64,000 nucleotides of DNA, taken from assembly GCF_023502145.1 (NCBI RefSeq), contig NZ_JAMFLI010000007.1, positions 62,001 through 126,000 on the forward strand, given 5' to 3'. Made by a program: the position numbers and the translations under genes. Shown piece after piece: positions 28,594 through 42,985 of the stretch. This DNA comes from Craterilacuibacter sp. RT1T (GTDB lineage: Bacteria > Pseudomonadota > Gammaproteobacteria > Burkholderiales > Chromobacteriaceae). The notes beneath the pieces are model-generated. The model searched no databases. It saw only the letters and a program-made list of their open reading frames with translations, and was not told the origin of the DNA. The number at the start of each line of letters is the position of its first letter. The first letter of the stretch is position 1.

Positions 28594-29784
28594 ATGGCTA
28601 AGGAAAAATTCGCGCGGACCAAACCGCACGTAAACGTTGGCACCATCGGTCACGTGGACCATGGTAAGACCACTCTGACTGCTGCTATCACCACCATTCT
28701 GTCGAAGAAGTTCGGTGGCGAAGCCAAGGGTTATGCCCAGATTGACAGTGCGCCAGAAGAAAAGGCACGTGGTATTACCATTAATACCGCTCACGTTGAG
28801 TACGAGACCGAAACCCGTCACTACGCTCACGTTGACTGCCCAGGTCACGCTGACTATGTGAAGAACATGATTACCGGCGCGGCCCAGATGGACGGCGCGA
28901 TTCTGGTGTGCTCGGCCGCTGACGGTCCAATGCCACAGACCCGCGAACACATCCTGCTGGCTCGTCAGGTTGGCGTTCCTTACATCATCGTGTACCTGAA
29001 CAAGTGCGACATGGTTGATGATGAAGAACTGCTGGAACTGGTTGAAATGGAAGTGCGCGAGCTGCTGTCTTCCTACGACTTCCCAGGCGACGACCTGCCG
29101 CTGATCAAGGGCTCCGCCCTGAAGGCGCTGGAAGGCGACCAGTCCGATATCGGTGAGCCATCGATCTACCGTCTGGCCGATGCGCTGGATAGCTACATCC
29201 CAACGCCAGAGCGCGCTGTGGACAAGCCATTCCTGCTGCCAATCGAAGACGTGTTCTCGATCTCCGGTCGCGGTACCGTAGTGACCGGTCGTGTTGAGCG
29301 CGGTATCGTTAAAGTCGGCGAAGAAATCGAAATCGTTGGCCTGAAAGACACGGTTAAGACGACTTGCACCGGTGTGGAGATGTTCCGCAAGCTGCTGGAT
29401 CAGGGTCAGGCTGGCGACAATGTAGGCGTGCTGCTGCGCGGTACCAAGCGTGAAGACGTTGAGCGTGGCCAGGTTCTGGCTAAGCCGGGTTCCATTACTC
29501 CGCACACCAAGTTCACCGGTGAGATCTACGTACTGAGCAAGAACGAAGGTGGTCGTCACACACCATTCTTTGCTAACTACCGCCCGCAGTTCTACTTCCG
29601 TACCACGGACGTGACTGGCGCTGTTAGCCTGCCAGAAGGCGTGGAAATGGTGATGCCTGGCGATAACGTGTCCATCACGGTTGAGCTGATTGCTCCGATC
29701 GCTATGGAAGACGGTCTGCGCTTCGCTATCCGCGAAGGTGGTCGTACTGTTGGTGCAGGCGTGGTTGCTAAAATCATCGCTTGA
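28594..29784 (+). CDS. tufB: Elongation factor Tu (copy in the tRNA operon)
   Basis: 396 residues. EF-Tu carries aminoacyl-tRNA to the ribosome. G motifs: [22 protein letters not shown] and NKCDMVDD, with effector [12 protein letters not shown]. The translated sequence is identical to the second copy at 45152-46342, and the DNA differs mainly in the first 100 bases and at scattered third positions. It stands between tRNA-Thr and tRNA-Trp, so its mRNA is processed from a tRNA precursor. Confidence 0.98.
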   Translation: MAKEKFARTKPHVNVGTIGHVDHGKTTLTAAITTILSKKFGGEAKGYAQIDSAPEEKARGITINTAHVEYETETRHYAHVDCPGHADYVKNMITGAAQMDGAILVCSAADGPMPQTREHILLARQVGVPYIIVYLNKCDMVDDEELLELVEMEVRELLSSYDFPGDDLPLIKGSALKALEGDQSDIGEPSIYRLADALDSYIPTPERAVDKPFLLPIEDVFSISGRGTVVTGRVERGIVKVGEEIEIVGLKDTVKTTCTGVEMFRKLLDQGQAGDNVGVLLRGTKREDVERGQVLAKPGSITPHTKFTGEIYVLSKNEGGRHTPFFANYRPQFYFRTTDVTGAVSLPEGVEMVMPGDNVSITVELIAPIAMEDGLRFAIREGGRTVGAGVVAKIIA

Positions 29785-29797
29785 TTGAAAAGGTTTT

Positions 29798-29873
29798 AGG
29801 CCAGTAGCTCAATTGGTAGAGTATCGGTCTCCAAAACCGAGGGTTGGGGGTTCGAGACCCTCCTGGCCTGCCA
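29798..29873 (+). tRNA. tRNA-Trp (CCA)
   Basis: 76 nt with encoded CCA. The acceptor AGGCCAG pairs with CTGGCCT, the anticodon CCA is at 29831-29833 in TCTCCAAAACC. It is followed by a strong terminator. Confidence 0.97.
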
Positions 29874-29876
29874 AAT

Positions 29877-29912
29877 AAGACTAACCGGCGAATTTCGCCG
29901 GTTAGTCTTTTG
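29877..29912 (+). terminator. Rho-independent terminator between tRNA-Trp and secE
   Basis: AAGACTAACCGGCGA, loop ATT, TCGCCGGTTAGTCTT, then TTTG: a perfect 15-bp stem. It begins 4 nt after the tRNA and ends about 25 nt before the secE start, leaving no room for a full promoter in between. Confidence 0.93.
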
Positions 29913-29936
29913 TCGCATATGCACTGAGAGAATCGA

Positions 29937-30290
29937 ATGGAAATGCAAGACAAAATCAAACTGGTGCTGGCGGGGCTGTTGGTAGCTTCCGGTGTGGCTG
30001 GTTTCTATTTCGTTCCCGAGACGCAGGGCTTGTTGCGGGCGCTGGTATTCATCGTAGGCCTGGCTTTGGCTGCCGGTGTGGTGTGGGTGTCTACGCCGGG
30101 CAAAGAGTTTGTTGCTTATGCGCACGACTCGGTTGCTGAGGCTAAAAAGGTAGTCTGGCCTACGCGCAAAGAATCGACGCAAATGACGGGCATGGTTTTT
30201 GTCTTTGTGCTGGTGCTGGCGTTGTTCATGTGGTTGGTTGATTCGTCTCTGACCTGGTTTTTCTACGATATCATTCTGAAACGGGGCTAA
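29937..30290 (+). CDS. secE: Preprotein translocase subunit SecE
   Basis: 117 residues with three predicted helices (about 7-27, 33-52 and 85-108). The conserved SecE signature [18 protein letters not shown] precedes the last helix. SecE clamps SecY in the inner membrane. The three-helix form is that of the E. coli protein. nusG follows after 2 nt. The ribosome-binding site (CTGAGAGAA) is weak, and a strong terminator lies just upstream. Confidence 0.96.
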   Translation: MEMQDKIKLVLAGLLVASGVAGFYFVPETQGLLRALVFIVGLALAAGVVWVSTPGKEFVAYAHDSVAEAKKVVWPTRKESTQMTGMVFVFVLVLALFMWLVDSSLTWFFYDIILKRG

Positions 30291-30292
30291 TC

Positions 30293-30826
30293 ATGGCGAA
30301 ACGTTGGTATGTAGTTCACGCTTACTCCGGCTTCGAGAAGAGCGTGCAAAAAGCATTGCGTGAACGGATCGACCGTTCGGATATTTCCGATCTGTTTGGT
30401 CAGGTATTGGTGCCGGTAGAAGAAGTTGTCGACATGAAAAATGGTCGCCGTTCGATTACCGAGCGCAAATTCTTCCCGGGCTATGTGCTGGTCGAGATGG
30501 AAATGACCGACGACAGCTGGCACATGGTCAAGAGTACGCCCAAGGTAACCGGTTTTATTGGTGGTACGGCTAATCGCCCTGCGCCGATTTCGGTTAAGGA
30601 AGTCGAGTCCATCATGCAGCAAATGCAAGAGGGTGTCGAAAAGCCTAGGCCTAAGGTGCTGTTTGAGGTGGGTGAGCGCGTGCGGGTGGTGGATGGTCCG
30701 TTCAACGACTTTAACGGTACGGTGGACGAAGTCAACTACGAGCGCAATAAATTGCGCGTGTCGGTGCAGATCTTCGGTCGTGATACACCGGTCGAGCTGG
30801 ATTTTGGCCAGGTGGAAAAGCTCTGA
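30293..30826 (+). CDS. nusG: Transcription antitermination/termination factor NusG
   Basis: 177 residues. The NGN domain ([23 protein letters not shown] ... [14 protein letters not shown]) is followed by a KOW domain ([25 protein letters not shown]). NusG binds RNA polymerase and couples it to Rho or to S10/ribosomes. It is downstream of secE and upstream of the rplK promoter, the universal arrangement. Confidence 0.98.
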   Translation: MAKRWYVVHAYSGFEKSVQKALRERIDRSDISDLFGQVLVPVEEVVDMKNGRRSITERKFFPGYVLVEMEMTDDSWHMVKSTPKVTGFIGGTANRPAPISVKEVESIMQQMQEGVEKPRPKVLFEVGERVRVVDGPFNDFNGTVDEVNYERNKLRVSVQIFGRDTPVELDFGQVEKL

Positions 30827-30834
30827 TTTTTCAT

Positions 30835-30863
30835 TTGGTTGTTTGAGGGGGTTCGTGTATAAT
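30835..30863 (+). promoter_or_regulatory. Sigma-70 promoter for rplKA
   Basis: TTGGTT (30835-30840), 17-bp spacer, TATAAT (30858-30863). It lies in the 97-nt gap between nusG and rplK. Confidence 0.8.
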
Positions 30864-30923
30864 CACGCGCTCTCGTTGGGGAGCGGGCTTGTTGCCTGCG
30901 TCATACCCGTTTAGGAGTTTATT

Positions 30924-31355
30924 GTGGCAAAAAAGATTATCGGCTTTATTAAGCTGCAAGTGCCCGCTGGCAAAGCAAACCCATCGCCGCCAATCGGCCC
31001 GGCGCTCGGTCAGCGTGGTCTGAACATCATGGAATTCTGCAAGGCGTTTAACGCTCAGACCCAGGGCATGGAGCCAGGTCTGCCGATTCCGGTTGTGATC
31101 ACCGCTTTTGCGGACAAGTCTTTCACCTTCGTGATGAAGACGCCTCCGGCATCCATCCTGCTGAAGAAGGCCGTTGGCCTGAAGAGCGGTTCCGCCAAGC
31201 CAAATACCGACAAGGTAGGCAAGGTGACCCGCGCCCAGCTGGAAGAAATTGCCAAGACCAAGCAGCCTGACCTGACGGCAGGTGACTTGGATGCCGCCGT
31301 GCGTACCATCGCAGGTTCCGCCCGTTCCATGGGTCTGATTGTGGAGGGTGTGTAA
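30924..31355 (+). CDS. rplK: 50S ribosomal protein L11
   Basis: 143 residues, starting with GTG at 30924 with TAGGAG 7 nt upstream. L11 forms the GTPase-associated centre with 23S rRNA. The proline-rich N-terminus ([29 protein letters not shown]) and C-terminal RNA-binding domain ([20 protein letters not shown]) are typical. rplA starts 1 nt after the stop. Confidence 0.98.
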   Translation: MAKKIIGFIKLQVPAGKANPSPPIGPALGQRGLNIMEFCKAFNAQTQGMEPGLPIPVVITAFADKSFTFVMKTPPASILLKKAVGLKSGSAKPNTDKVGKVTRAQLEEIAKTKQPDLTAGDLDAAVRTIAGSARSMGLIVEGV

Positions 31356-31356
31356 C

Positions 31357-32052
31357 ATGGCCAAGATCTCCAAGCGTCTGAAAGCCCTCAAGGGTGGTGT
31401 TGACCGCAATGCGCTGTACGCTGTTGACCAGGCTATCGCCATGGTTAAAGGCGCCGCAACTGCCAAGTTCGACGAATCGATGGACGTTGCCGTAAACCTC
31501 GGCGTTGATCCACGTAAATCCGACCAGGTTGTACGTGGTTCGGTTGTGCTGCCGCGTGGTACCGGTAAGTCGGTTCGCGTTGCTGTCTTCGCTCAGGGTG
31601 CCAATGCTGAAGCTGCCAAGGCAGCGGGTGCAGAAGTTGTCGGTTTTGAAGATCTGGCTGAGCAGGTTAAGGCCGGCAATCTGGACTTCGACATCGTAAT
31701 CGCTTCCCCTGACGCTATGCGTATCGTTGGTCAGCTGGGTCAGATCCTCGGCCCACGTGGTCTGATGCCTAACCCTAAGGTTGGCACCGTGACCCCTAAC
31801 GTTGCTGAAGCAGTTAAGAATGCTAAAGCCGGTCAGGTTCAGTACCGTACCGACAAGTCGGGTATCATTCACGCCACTATCGGCCGTGCTTCTTTCGAAG
31901 AAGCTGCGCTGCGTGAAAACCTGGCTGCACTGGTTGATGCTCTGCAGAAGGCTAAGCCTGCTGCATCCAAGGGCGTTTACCTGAAGAAAATTGCCGTATC
32001 CAGCACGATGGGCGTTGGCGTTCGCGTCGATGTTGCATCGCTCAGCGCCTGA
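31357..32052 (+). CDS. rplA: 50S ribosomal protein L1
   Basis: 231 residues from ATG 31357 ([21 protein letters not shown]), with its ribosome-binding site (GGAGGG) inside the end of rplK. L1 binds the E-site stalk of 23S rRNA and in E. coli represses its own operon. Signature: [22 protein letters not shown]. It is followed by an unusually long 320-nt gap holding the L10 leader and a tRNA gene. Confidence 0.98.
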   Translation: MAKISKRLKALKGGVDRNALYAVDQAIAMVKGAATAKFDESMDVAVNLGVDPRKSDQVVRGSVVLPRGTGKSVRVAVFAQGANAEAAKAAGAEVVGFEDLAEQVKAGNLDFDIVIASPDAMRIVGQLGQILGPRGLMPNPKVGTVTPNVAEAVKNAKAGQVQYRTDKSGIIHATIGRASFEEAALRENLAALVDALQKAKPAASKGVYLKKIAVSSTMGVGVRVDVASLSA

Positions 32053-32140
32053 TTTTAGGTTGCTGAATCAGGCGGGCTGCAAGGCTCGCCTGTGCAGGGC
32101 TTTGGGCTGGCAGGATTCATCCTTGTCAGATTGTCAAAGA

Positions 32141-32190
32141 CCGTAGGTGCCGCAAGGCTTAATCGCTGGTAACAGCACCCTACGCAGATG
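32141..32190 (+). promoter_or_regulatory. L10 (rplJ) leader RNA, protein-binding element
   Basis: GTAGGTGC (32143-32150) pairs with GCAC.CCTAC (32175-32183) around a GCCGCAAGGC hairpin and CTTAATC, the arrangement of the ribosomal protein L10 leader that binds the L10(L7/L12)4 complex and represses rplJL. AGATGGT right after it (32186-32192) is complementary to ACCATCT (32343-32349) just before the rplJ ribosome-binding site, as in a closed leader fold. Here a tRNA gene stands between the two halves. Confidence 0.75.
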
Positions 32191-32219
32191 GTGTATCCGT
32201 AAGTAGGCTTCAAACTGAG

Positions 32220-32294
<75 letters not shown>

Positions 32295-32372
32295 TTCTAT
32301 GATGTCTCCTGAATAGGTCGCCGCTGCAAAGCGAGGTGGGTAACCATCTCATTTCAGTTTAGGAGGTAGACC

Positions 32373-32870
32373 TTGAGTCTCAATCTTGAAGATAAAAAAG
32401 CGGTCGTAGCCGAAGTATCCGCCCAACTGGTGGAAGCACAGACGCTCGTTATCGCCGAATATCGGGGTATTGAGGTTGGTAGCATGACCAAGCTGCGCGC
32501 CCAGGCGCGTGAGCAAGGCGTTTTCCTGCGCGTTCTGAAGAACACGCTGGTACGTCGCGCTGTAGCTGATACCGCATTTGCCGGTCTGGCTGACCAAATG
32601 GTCGGTCCTCTGGTGTACGGTATTTCTGCAGACCCGGTTGCTGCCGCTAAAGTACTGCATCAGTTCGCTAAGGCTGACGACAAGATCGTCGTTAAAGCAG
32701 GTTCCTACGATGGTAAGGTGCTGGACGCCGCTCAGGTTGCTGAGCTGGCTTCGATCCCAAGCCGCGAAGAACTGCTGTCGAAGCTGCTCTACGTCATGAA
32801 GGCTCCAGTGTCCGGCTTCGCCCGTGGCCTGGCCGCACTGGCAGAGCAGAAGCAAGCCGAAGCAGCTTAA
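32373..32870 (+). CDS. rplJ: 50S ribosomal protein L10
   Basis: 165 residues, beginning with TTG at 32373; AGGAGG stands 6 nt upstream and no better start exists. L10 anchors the L7/L12 stalk. Typical sequence: [57 protein letters not shown]. The rare start codon may hold translation down. rplL follows after 37 nt. Confidence 0.97.
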   Translation: MSLNLEDKKAVVAEVSAQLVEAQTLVIAEYRGIEVGSMTKLRAQAREQGVFLRVLKNTLVRRAVADTAFAGLADQMVGPLVYGISADPVAAAKVLHQFAKADDKIVVKAGSYDGKVLDAAQVAELASIPSREELLSKLLYVMKAPVSGFARGLAALAEQKQAEAA

Positions 32871-32907
32871 CCAAATTTGATTTAAATAGATTTCAGGAGA
32901 TTTTCAC

Positions 32908-33273
32908 ATGGCTATTACCAAAGAAGAAATTCTTGACGCAGTTGCTGGTCTGACCGTTATGGAACTGAACGACCTGGTTAAGGCGTTCGAAGAGAAGTTC
33001 GGCGTTTCCGCTGCTGCTGTTGCTGTAGCCGGCCCAGCTGCCGCTGCTGCTGTTGAAGAGAAGACCGAGTTCGACGTTGTTCTGACCGCCGCTGGCGACC
33101 AGAAAGTTAACGTGATCAAGGTTGTTCGTGCACTGACCGGTCTGGGCCTGAAAGAAGCCAAAGACATGGTTGACGGCGCTCCTAAGACCGTTAAAGAAGG
33201 CGTGTCCAAGGCTGAAGCTGAAGACGTGCTGAAGCAGCTGACCGAAGCTGGCGCTAAGGCAGAAATCAAGTAA
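32908..33273 (+). CDS. rplL: 50S ribosomal protein L7/L12
   Basis: 121 residues. The N-terminal dimerisation helix pair is joined to the C-terminal factor-binding domain ([45 protein letters not shown]) by an alanine-rich hinge ([17 protein letters not shown]). CAGGAG precedes ATG 32908. Confidence 0.98.
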   Translation: MAITKEEILDAVAGLTVMELNDLVKAFEEKFGVSAAAVAVAGPAAAAAVEEKTEFDVVLTAAGDQKVNVIKVVRALTGLGLKEAKDMVDGAPKTVKEGVSKAEAEDVLKQLTEAGAKAEIK

Positions 33274-33296
33274 TCTTCCTACTGGAAGATTGACGG

Positions 33297-33326
33297 GGCT
33301 GGCGGAGAAATCCGCCAGCCTTATTG
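33297..33326 (+). terminator. Terminator/attenuator between rplL and rpoB
   Basis: GGCTGGCGGA, loop GAAA, TCCGCCAGCC, then TTATTG: a perfect 10-bp stem with a poor U-run, so probably partial. A partial terminator at this place is well known in E. coli, where it sets the ratio of stalk protein to polymerase. Confidence 0.85.
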
Positions 33327-33424
33327 CGCTTGTGGTGGAAAGTGCCTAGTCACTAAAAGCCAGCATCCCGAGCGTGGCTGTTGACTTTTGGTTACTTGCG
33401 CCACCACACCTCGATGGAGACTCT

Positions 33425-36400
33425 ATGAGTTATTCGTTTACTGAGAAGAAGCGGATTCGTAAAAGCTTTGCGAAACGTGCCAGTGTTCTCGACGTCCCCT
33501 TCCTGTTGGCGACCCAGATCGATTCGTACACCGATTTTCTGCAATTGGGTGTGCCATTGGATCAGCGCAAGGATGCGGGTCTGCAAGCGGCTTTCAAATC
33601 GATTTTCCCTATCCATAGCCACAACGGATATGCGTATCTCGATTTCGTCCATTATGTACTGGGCGAGCCGCCGTTTGACGTTCAGGAATGCCAGCTGCGC
33701 GGCATTACCTATGCTGCGCCTTTGCGTGCCCGTATCCGCCTGACGATTCTGGATAAAGAGTCGTCCAAGCCGGTCATCAAGGAAGTGCGCGAGAATGAAG
33801 TGTACATGGGCGAGATTCCGCTCATGACCACGAATGGTTCCTTTATTATCAACGGAACCGAGCGCGTTATCGTTTCTCAGTTGCACCGCTCTCCAGGGGT
33901 GTTTTTCGAACACGACCGGGGCAAGACCCACTCGTCCGGCAAGCTGCTGTTCTCGGCCCGCGTGATTCCTTACCGCGGCTCGTGGCTGGACTTCGAGTTC
34001 TATCCTAAAGACCATCTGTTCTTCCGTATCGACCGCCGCCGTAAAATGCCGGTCAGCATCCTGCTCAAGGCGCTGGGTTATAGCGACGAGCAGATCCTGT
34101 CCGAGTTCTACAGTTTTGACACCTTCTATCTGACCGAAGATGGTGTGCGCATGAAGGTCGTGGCTGAGCGCCTGAAGGGCGAGCTGGCCAAATCCGACAT
34201 CATCGCGGCTGACGGCAAGCTGATCGTTGCCAAAGACAAGCGCATCACCGCCAAGACGGTGCGCGACCTGCAGGCAGCTGGTATTGATAGCATCGAAGTG
34301 CCATTCGATACCCTGTTTGGCAAAATCATGGCTAAGAGCGCGGTCAATCCGGATACCGGTGAGATCCTGGCGCGTGCCAATGAAGAGATTACCGAAGAGC
34401 TGGTGGCCAAGCTGGATATCCACGGCGTGCCGGAAATCCAGGTGCTGTACACCAATGATCTGGATCAGGGGGCGTACATTTCGCAGACGCTGCGTAGTGA
34501 CGACACCGACAGCCAGTTGCAGGCGCGTGTTGCCATTTACCGCATGATGCGCCCGGGCGAGCCGCCAACCGAAGATGCGGTTGAAGCGCTGTTCCAGCGT
34601 CTGTTCTTCAATGAAGACACCTACGACCTGTCGCGCGTAGGCCGGATGAAGTTCAACACCCGTACCTACGACTACAAGTTCGACGAGAAGTCGCCTGAGT
34701 GGTTCAAGTCCCTGGTGGGTGAGAAGTTTGCCGCCTTCAAGGACTCGACTTCCGGCATTCTGTCGACTGAAGACATCGTATCGGTGATTGCTATCCTGAC
34801 CGAACTGCGCAATGGCCGCGGCGATGTCGACGATATCGATCACCTGGGTAACCGTCGCGTGCGTTCGGTAGGTGAACTGGCCGAGAACCAGTTCCGCGCC
34901 GGTCTGGTGCGTGTCGAGCGTGCCGTCAAGGAACGCCTGAATCAGGCTGAATCCGACAACCTGATGCCGCATGACCTGATCAATGCCAAGCCTGTCTCGG
35001 CCGCGATCAAGGAATTCTTCGGTTCCAGCCAGTTGTCGCAGTTTATGGACCAGACCAACCCGCTGGCTGAAATTACCCACAAGCGCCGTGTATCGGCACT
35101 GGGTCCTGGCGGTCTGACGCGTGAGCGCGCCGGCTTTGAAGTTCGAGACGTGCATCCGACCCACTATGGTCGTGTGTGCCCGATCGAAACGCCGGAAGGT
35201 CCGAACATTGGTCTGATCAACTCCTTGTCGGTGTATGCCCGCACCAACGAGTACGGCTTCCTCGAAACGCCATATCGGCGCGTGATTGACGGCAAGGTAA
35301 CGATGCAGATCGATTACCTGTCGGCGATCGAAGAAGGCCGCTACGTGATTGCTCAGGCTAACGCCACGCTGGACGACGAAGGCAACCTGATCGACGAGAT
35401 GGTGACTTGCCGTGAAACCGGCGAAACCATTCTGGCAACCCCTGACCGCGTCGAATACATGGACGTGGCAACGGGTCAGGTGGTATCGGTTGCGGCTTCG
35501 CTGATTCCGTTCCTTGAGCATGACGATGCCAACCGTGCCTTGATGGGCGCGAACATGCAACGTCAGGCGGTGCCTTGCCTGCGTCCGGAAAAGCCGTTTG
35601 TCGGCACCGGTATCGAGCGCGCAGTGGCCATCGACTCGGGTACTTCGGTGATTTCGCGTCGTGGCGGTATCGTCGACTATGTCGATGCGACCCGTGTCGT
35701 GGTGCGTGTGAATGACGAAGAAGCAACGGCTGGTGAAGTCGGTGTAGACATCTACAACCTGACCAAATTTACCCGTTCCAACCAGAACACCAATATCAAC
35801 CAGCGTCCGCTGGTGAGCGTGGGCGATGTGATTGCCCGTGGTGATGTGGTGGCTGACGGTGCATCGACCGACCTTGGCGAATTGGCACTGGGTCAGAACA
35901 TGACCATCGCCTTTATGCCGTGGAACGGTTACAACTTCGAAGACTCGATTTTGATCAACGAGCGCGTAGTGGCAGATGACCGCTACACCTCGATTCATAT
36001 CGAAGAGCTGTCGGTTGTGGCGCGTGACACCAAGCTGGGGCCGGAAGAGATCACCCGCGACATCCCTAACCTGTCCGAGCGTATGGCAGGCCGTCTGGAT
36101 GAAGCCGGTATCGTTTACATCGGTGCCGAAGTCGAAGCCGGTGATGTACTGGTCGGTAAGGTAACCCCTAAGGGTGAAACCCAGCTGACGCCAGAAGAGA
36201 AGCTGCTGCGCGCAATCTTCGGCGAGAAGGCTTCCGATGTGAAGGACACCAGTTTGCGCGTACCTACCGGCATGGTCGGTACCGTGATTGATGTTCAGGT
36301 CTTTACCCGTGAAGGTATTGACCGCGACAAGCGCGCCCAGTCGATTATCGATGCCGAGTTGAAGCGTTATCGCCTCGACCTGAATGACCAGCTGCGTATT

Positions 36401-37600
36401 TTCGCCGATGACGCATTCAGCCGTATCGAACGTCTGGTGGTGGGCAAAGAAGCCAATGGCGGTCCTAAGCGTCTGGCCAAGGGTACTGTGGTGAGCGCCG
36501 AGTATCTGGCTGAACTGCCATCCAAGCATGAGTGGTTCGATATCCGCATGGCGGATGAAGAAGTCGCCAAGCAGCTTGAGCTGATCAAGGAAAGCCTGTC
36601 GCTCAAGCGTGAAGAATTCGACCTCAAGTTCGAAGACAAGAAGCGCAAGCTGACCCAGGGTGACGAGTTGCAGCCTGGCGTGCAGAAGATGGTCAAGGTG
36701 TATATCGCCGTGAAGCGTCGTCTGCAGTCGGGTGACAAGATGGCCGGTCGTCACGGTAACAAGGGTGTGGTTTCGCGCATTCTGCCGGTTGAGGACATGC
36801 CGTACATGGCCGATGGCCGCTCGGTTGACATCGTGCTGAACCCGCTGGGCGTGCCTTCGCGTATGAACATCGGTCAGATTCTCGAGGTTCACCTGGGTTG
36901 GGCGGGTAAGGGTATCGGCGAGCGTTTCAACCGCATGCTGAAAGAACAGCGCTCGGCGGATGATCTGCGTGCCTATCTGGAGCAGGTGTACAACAGCACC
37001 GGCAAACAGGAAGACATCGCGGGTCTGTCCGATGCGGAAGTGCGCAGCCTGGCTGAGCATCTGCGCCGTGGTATGCCTTTCGCGACACCGGTGTTTGATG
37101 GCGCGAAAGAGTCCGAAATCCGCCAGATGCTGGATCTTGCCTACCCGAGTGACGACGAGCACACCAAGCTGCTCGACTTCAACGAGTCCAAGACCCAGAT
37201 GACGCTGTTTGACGGCCGCTCCGGCGAAGCCTTCGACCGCAAAGTGACCGTTGGCGTGATGCACTATCTGAAGCTGCACCACTTGGTGGACGATAAGATG
37301 CACGCCCGTTCGACGGGTCCTTACTCGCTGGTGACCCAGCAGCCGCTGGGTGGTAAGGCTCAATTCGGTGGCCAGCGCTTCGGTGAGATGGAAGTGTGGG
37401 CGCTGGAAGCGTATGGCGCGGCTTATACGCTGCAAGAAATGTTGACTGTGAAGTCCGATGACGTGAATGGCCGTACCAAGGTGTACGAAAACATCGTCAA
37501 GGGCGAACATAAGATCGAAGCTGGTATGCCGGAATCCTTCAATGTGCTGGTGAAGGAAATCCGTTCGCTCGGCCTCGACATCGATCTGGAACGTTATTGA
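33425..37600 (+). CDS. rpoB: RNA polymerase subunit beta
   Basis: 1,391 residues from ATG 33425 ([15 protein letters not shown]), preceded by TGGAG. The rifampicin pocket reads [21 protein letters not shown] then VSALGPGGL: the key Asp, His and Ser residues are the sensitive type, with Ala where E. coli has Ser522. Other landmarks: [49 protein letters not shown]. The reverse strand has a long open frame caused by codon bias, which is not a gene. Confidence 0.99.
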   Translation: MSYSFTEKKRIRKSFAKRASVLDVPFLLATQIDSYTDFLQLGVPLDQRKDAGLQAAFKSIFPIHSHNGYAYLDFVHYVLGEPPFDVQECQLRGITYAAPLRARIRLTILDKESSKPVIKEVRENEVYMGEIPLMTTNGSFIINGTERVIVSQLHRSPGVFFEHDRGKTHSSGKLLFSARVIPYRGSWLDFEFYPKDHLFFRIDRRRKMPVSILLKALGYSDEQILSEFYSFDTFYLTEDGVRMKVVAERLKGELAKSDIIAADGKLIVAKDKRITAKTVRDLQAAGIDSIEVPFDTLFGKIMAKSAVNPDTGEILARANEEITEELVAKLDIHGVPEIQVLYTNDLDQGAYISQTLRSDDTDSQLQARVAIYRMMRPGEPPTEDAVEALFQRLFFNEDTYDLSRVGRMKFNTRTYDYKFDEKSPEWFKSLVGEKFAAFKDSTSGILSTEDIVSVIAILTELRNGRGDVDDIDHLGNRRVRSVGELAENQFRAGLVRVERAVKERLNQAESDNLMPHDLINAKPVSAAIKEFFGSSQLSQFMDQTNPLAEITHKRRVSALGPGGLTRERAGFEVRDVHPTHYGRVCPIETPEGPNIGLINSLSVYARTNEYGFLETPYRRVIDGKVTMQIDYLSAIEEGRYVIAQANATLDDEGNLIDEMVTCRETGETILATPDRVEYMDVATGQVVSVAASLIPFLEHDDANRALMGANMQRQAVPCLRPEKPFVGTGIERAVAIDSGTSVISRRGGIVDYVDATRVVVRVNDEEATAGEVGVDIYNLTKFTRSNQNTNINQRPLVSVGDVIARGDVVADGASTDLGELALGQNMTIAFMPWNGYNFEDSILINERVVADDRYTSIHIEELSVVARDTKLGPEEITRDIPNLSERMAGRLDEAGIVYIGAEVEAGDVLVGKVTPKGETQLTPEEKLLRAIFGEKASDVKDTSLRVPTGMVGTVIDVQVFTREGIDRDKRAQSIIDAELKRYRLDLNDQLRIFADDAFSRIERLVVGKEANGGPKRLAKGTVVSAEYLAELPSKHEWFDIRMADEEVAKQLELIKESLSLKREEFDLKFEDKKRKLTQGDELQPGVQKMVKVYIAVKRRLQSGDKMAGRHGNKGVVSRILPVEDMPYMADGRSVDIVLNPLGVPSRMNIGQILEVHLGWAGKGIGERFNRMLKEQRSADDLRAYLEQVYNSTGKQEDIAGLSDAEVRSLAEHLRRGMPFATPVFDGAKESEIRQMLDLAYPSDDEHTKLLDFNESKTQMTLFDGRSGEAFDRKVTVGVMHYLKLHHLVDDKMHARSTGPYSLVTQQPLGGKAQFGGQRFGEMEVWALEAYGAAYTLQEMLTVKSDDVNGRTKVYENIVKGEHKIEAGMPESFNVLVKEIRSLGLDIDLERY

Positions 37601-37653
37601 TAGGTAGACGGCGCGGGTATTAGGCCCGCGCCAGTCACCTGAATGGAGACGCA

Positions 37654-41850
<4,197 letters not shown>

Positions 41851-41877
41851 GCTACTCGCTGTCTAGCATCTGCCTAG

Positions 41878-41925
41878 AAAAAAGCCGTTAATTCAATGGG
41901 TAACATTGGGTTGGCGGCTTTTCTT
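41878..41925 (+). terminator. Rho-independent terminator after rpoC
   Basis: AAAAGCCGTTAATTCAATG pairs, with some G-U pairs, to CATTGGGTTGGCGGCTTTT around a short GGTAA-type loop; the U-run is TTTTCTT. It ends the rplJL-rpoBC transcript. Confidence 0.88.
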
Positions 41926-41927
41926 CA

Positions 41928-41956
41928 TTGACGCTGCTCGGTGACTAAAATATAAT
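41928..41956 (+). promoter_or_regulatory. Sigma-70 promoter for the str operon (rpsL-rpsG-fusA-tufA)
   Basis: TTGACG (41928-41933), 17-bp spacer, TATAAT (41951-41956). It begins 3 nt after the rpoC terminator U-run. Confidence 0.9.
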
Positions 41957-42013
41957 CTCGCGTCCTTAGGTGGCTTGCCGCCTATTTTATTATCAACAGG
42001 GAAATTGATAGTC

Positions 42014-42385
42014 ATGCCAACTATTAACCAACTCGTTCGCAAGGGCCGTCTGGCCGCTGTGGCGAAGAGCAAGGTTCCGGCACTTGAGGCTTGCCCGCAG
42101 AAGCGCGGCGTGTGCACTCGTGTCTACACCACCACTCCAAAGAAGCCAAACTCGGCTCTGCGTAAAGTGTGCAAGGTGCGTCTGACCAACGGTTTTGAAG
42201 TGATTTCTTACATCGGCGGTGAAGGCCACAACCTGCAGGAACACTCCGTTGTCCTGATCCGTGGCGGTCGTGTAAAAGACTTGCCAGGTGTGCGTTACCA
42301 CACCGTTCGCGGCTCGCTGGATACCGCAGGCGTGAAAGATCGTAAGCAGTCCCGTTCCAAGTACGGTACTAAGCGTCCGAAGTAA
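42014..42385 (+). CDS. rpsL: 30S ribosomal protein S12
   Basis: 123 residues from ATG 42014 ([12 protein letters not shown]). S12 lines the decoding site. Lysines at the two streptomycin positions are wild type ([24 protein letters not shown]), so no target-based resistance is expected. The same Asp of VKDLPG is the one beta-methylthiolated in E. coli. The gap to rpsG is 102 nt and contains possible hairpins, as in operons where S7 binds its own mRNA. Confidence 0.98.
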   Translation: MPTINQLVRKGRLAAVAKSKVPALEACPQKRGVCTRVYTTTPKKPNSALRKVCKVRLTNGFEVISYIGGEGHNLQEHSVVLIRGGRVKDLPGVRYHTVRGSLDTAGVKDRKQSRSKYGTKRPK

Positions 42386-42487
42386 TCGCTTCGGCACATT
42401 AGGCAGTCCCAGAGACTGTCGAGTAAGTGATCACTCTACTGGGTGGTCATGAGCCCATGCTCAACTGAATAGAATTAAGGAATTACC

Positions 42488-42958
42488 ATGCCAAGACGCA
42501 GAGAAGTCCCCAAGCGTGACGTGTTGCCGGATCCAAAGTTCGGTAGCCAGGATCTGTCCAAGTTTATGAACGTTGTGATGATCGACGGCAAAAAAGCTGT
42601 TGCCGAACGCATCATCTACGGCGCGCTGGCCCAGATTGAAAAGAAAACCGGCAAGAACGCTGTTGAAGTCTTCAATACCGCAATTTCCAATGCCAAGCCT
42701 ATGGTGGAAGTGAAGAGCCGCCGTGTCGGTGGTGCTAACTACCAAGTCCCTGTTGAAGTTCGCCCATCCCGCCGTATGGCTTTGGCAATGCGTTGGTTGC
42801 GTGATGCTGCGCGTAAGCGTGGTGAAAAGTCCATGGATCTGCGTCTTGCTGGCGAATTGATGGATGCGGCCGAAGGCCGTGGTGGCGCCATGAAGAAACG
42901 TGACGAAGTGCATCGTATGGCAGAAGCCAACAAGGCATTCTCGCACTTCCGTTTCTAA
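42488..42958 (+). CDS. rpsG: 30S ribosomal protein S7
   Basis: 156 residues. S7 nucleates the 3' domain of 16S rRNA. Typical: [52 protein letters not shown] at the end. TTAAGGAATTACC precedes the ATG. fusA follows after 27 nt. Confidence 0.98.
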   Translation: MPRRREVPKRDVLPDPKFGSQDLSKFMNVVMIDGKKAVAERIIYGALAQIEKKTGKNAVEVFNTAISNAKPMVEVKSRRVGGANYQVPVEVRPSRRMALAMRWLRDAARKRGEKSMDLRLAGELMDAAEGRGGAMKKRDEVHRMAEANKAFSHFRF

Positions 42959-42985
42959 TCTAACGTTCAAGAGAAGGTTATCGCC

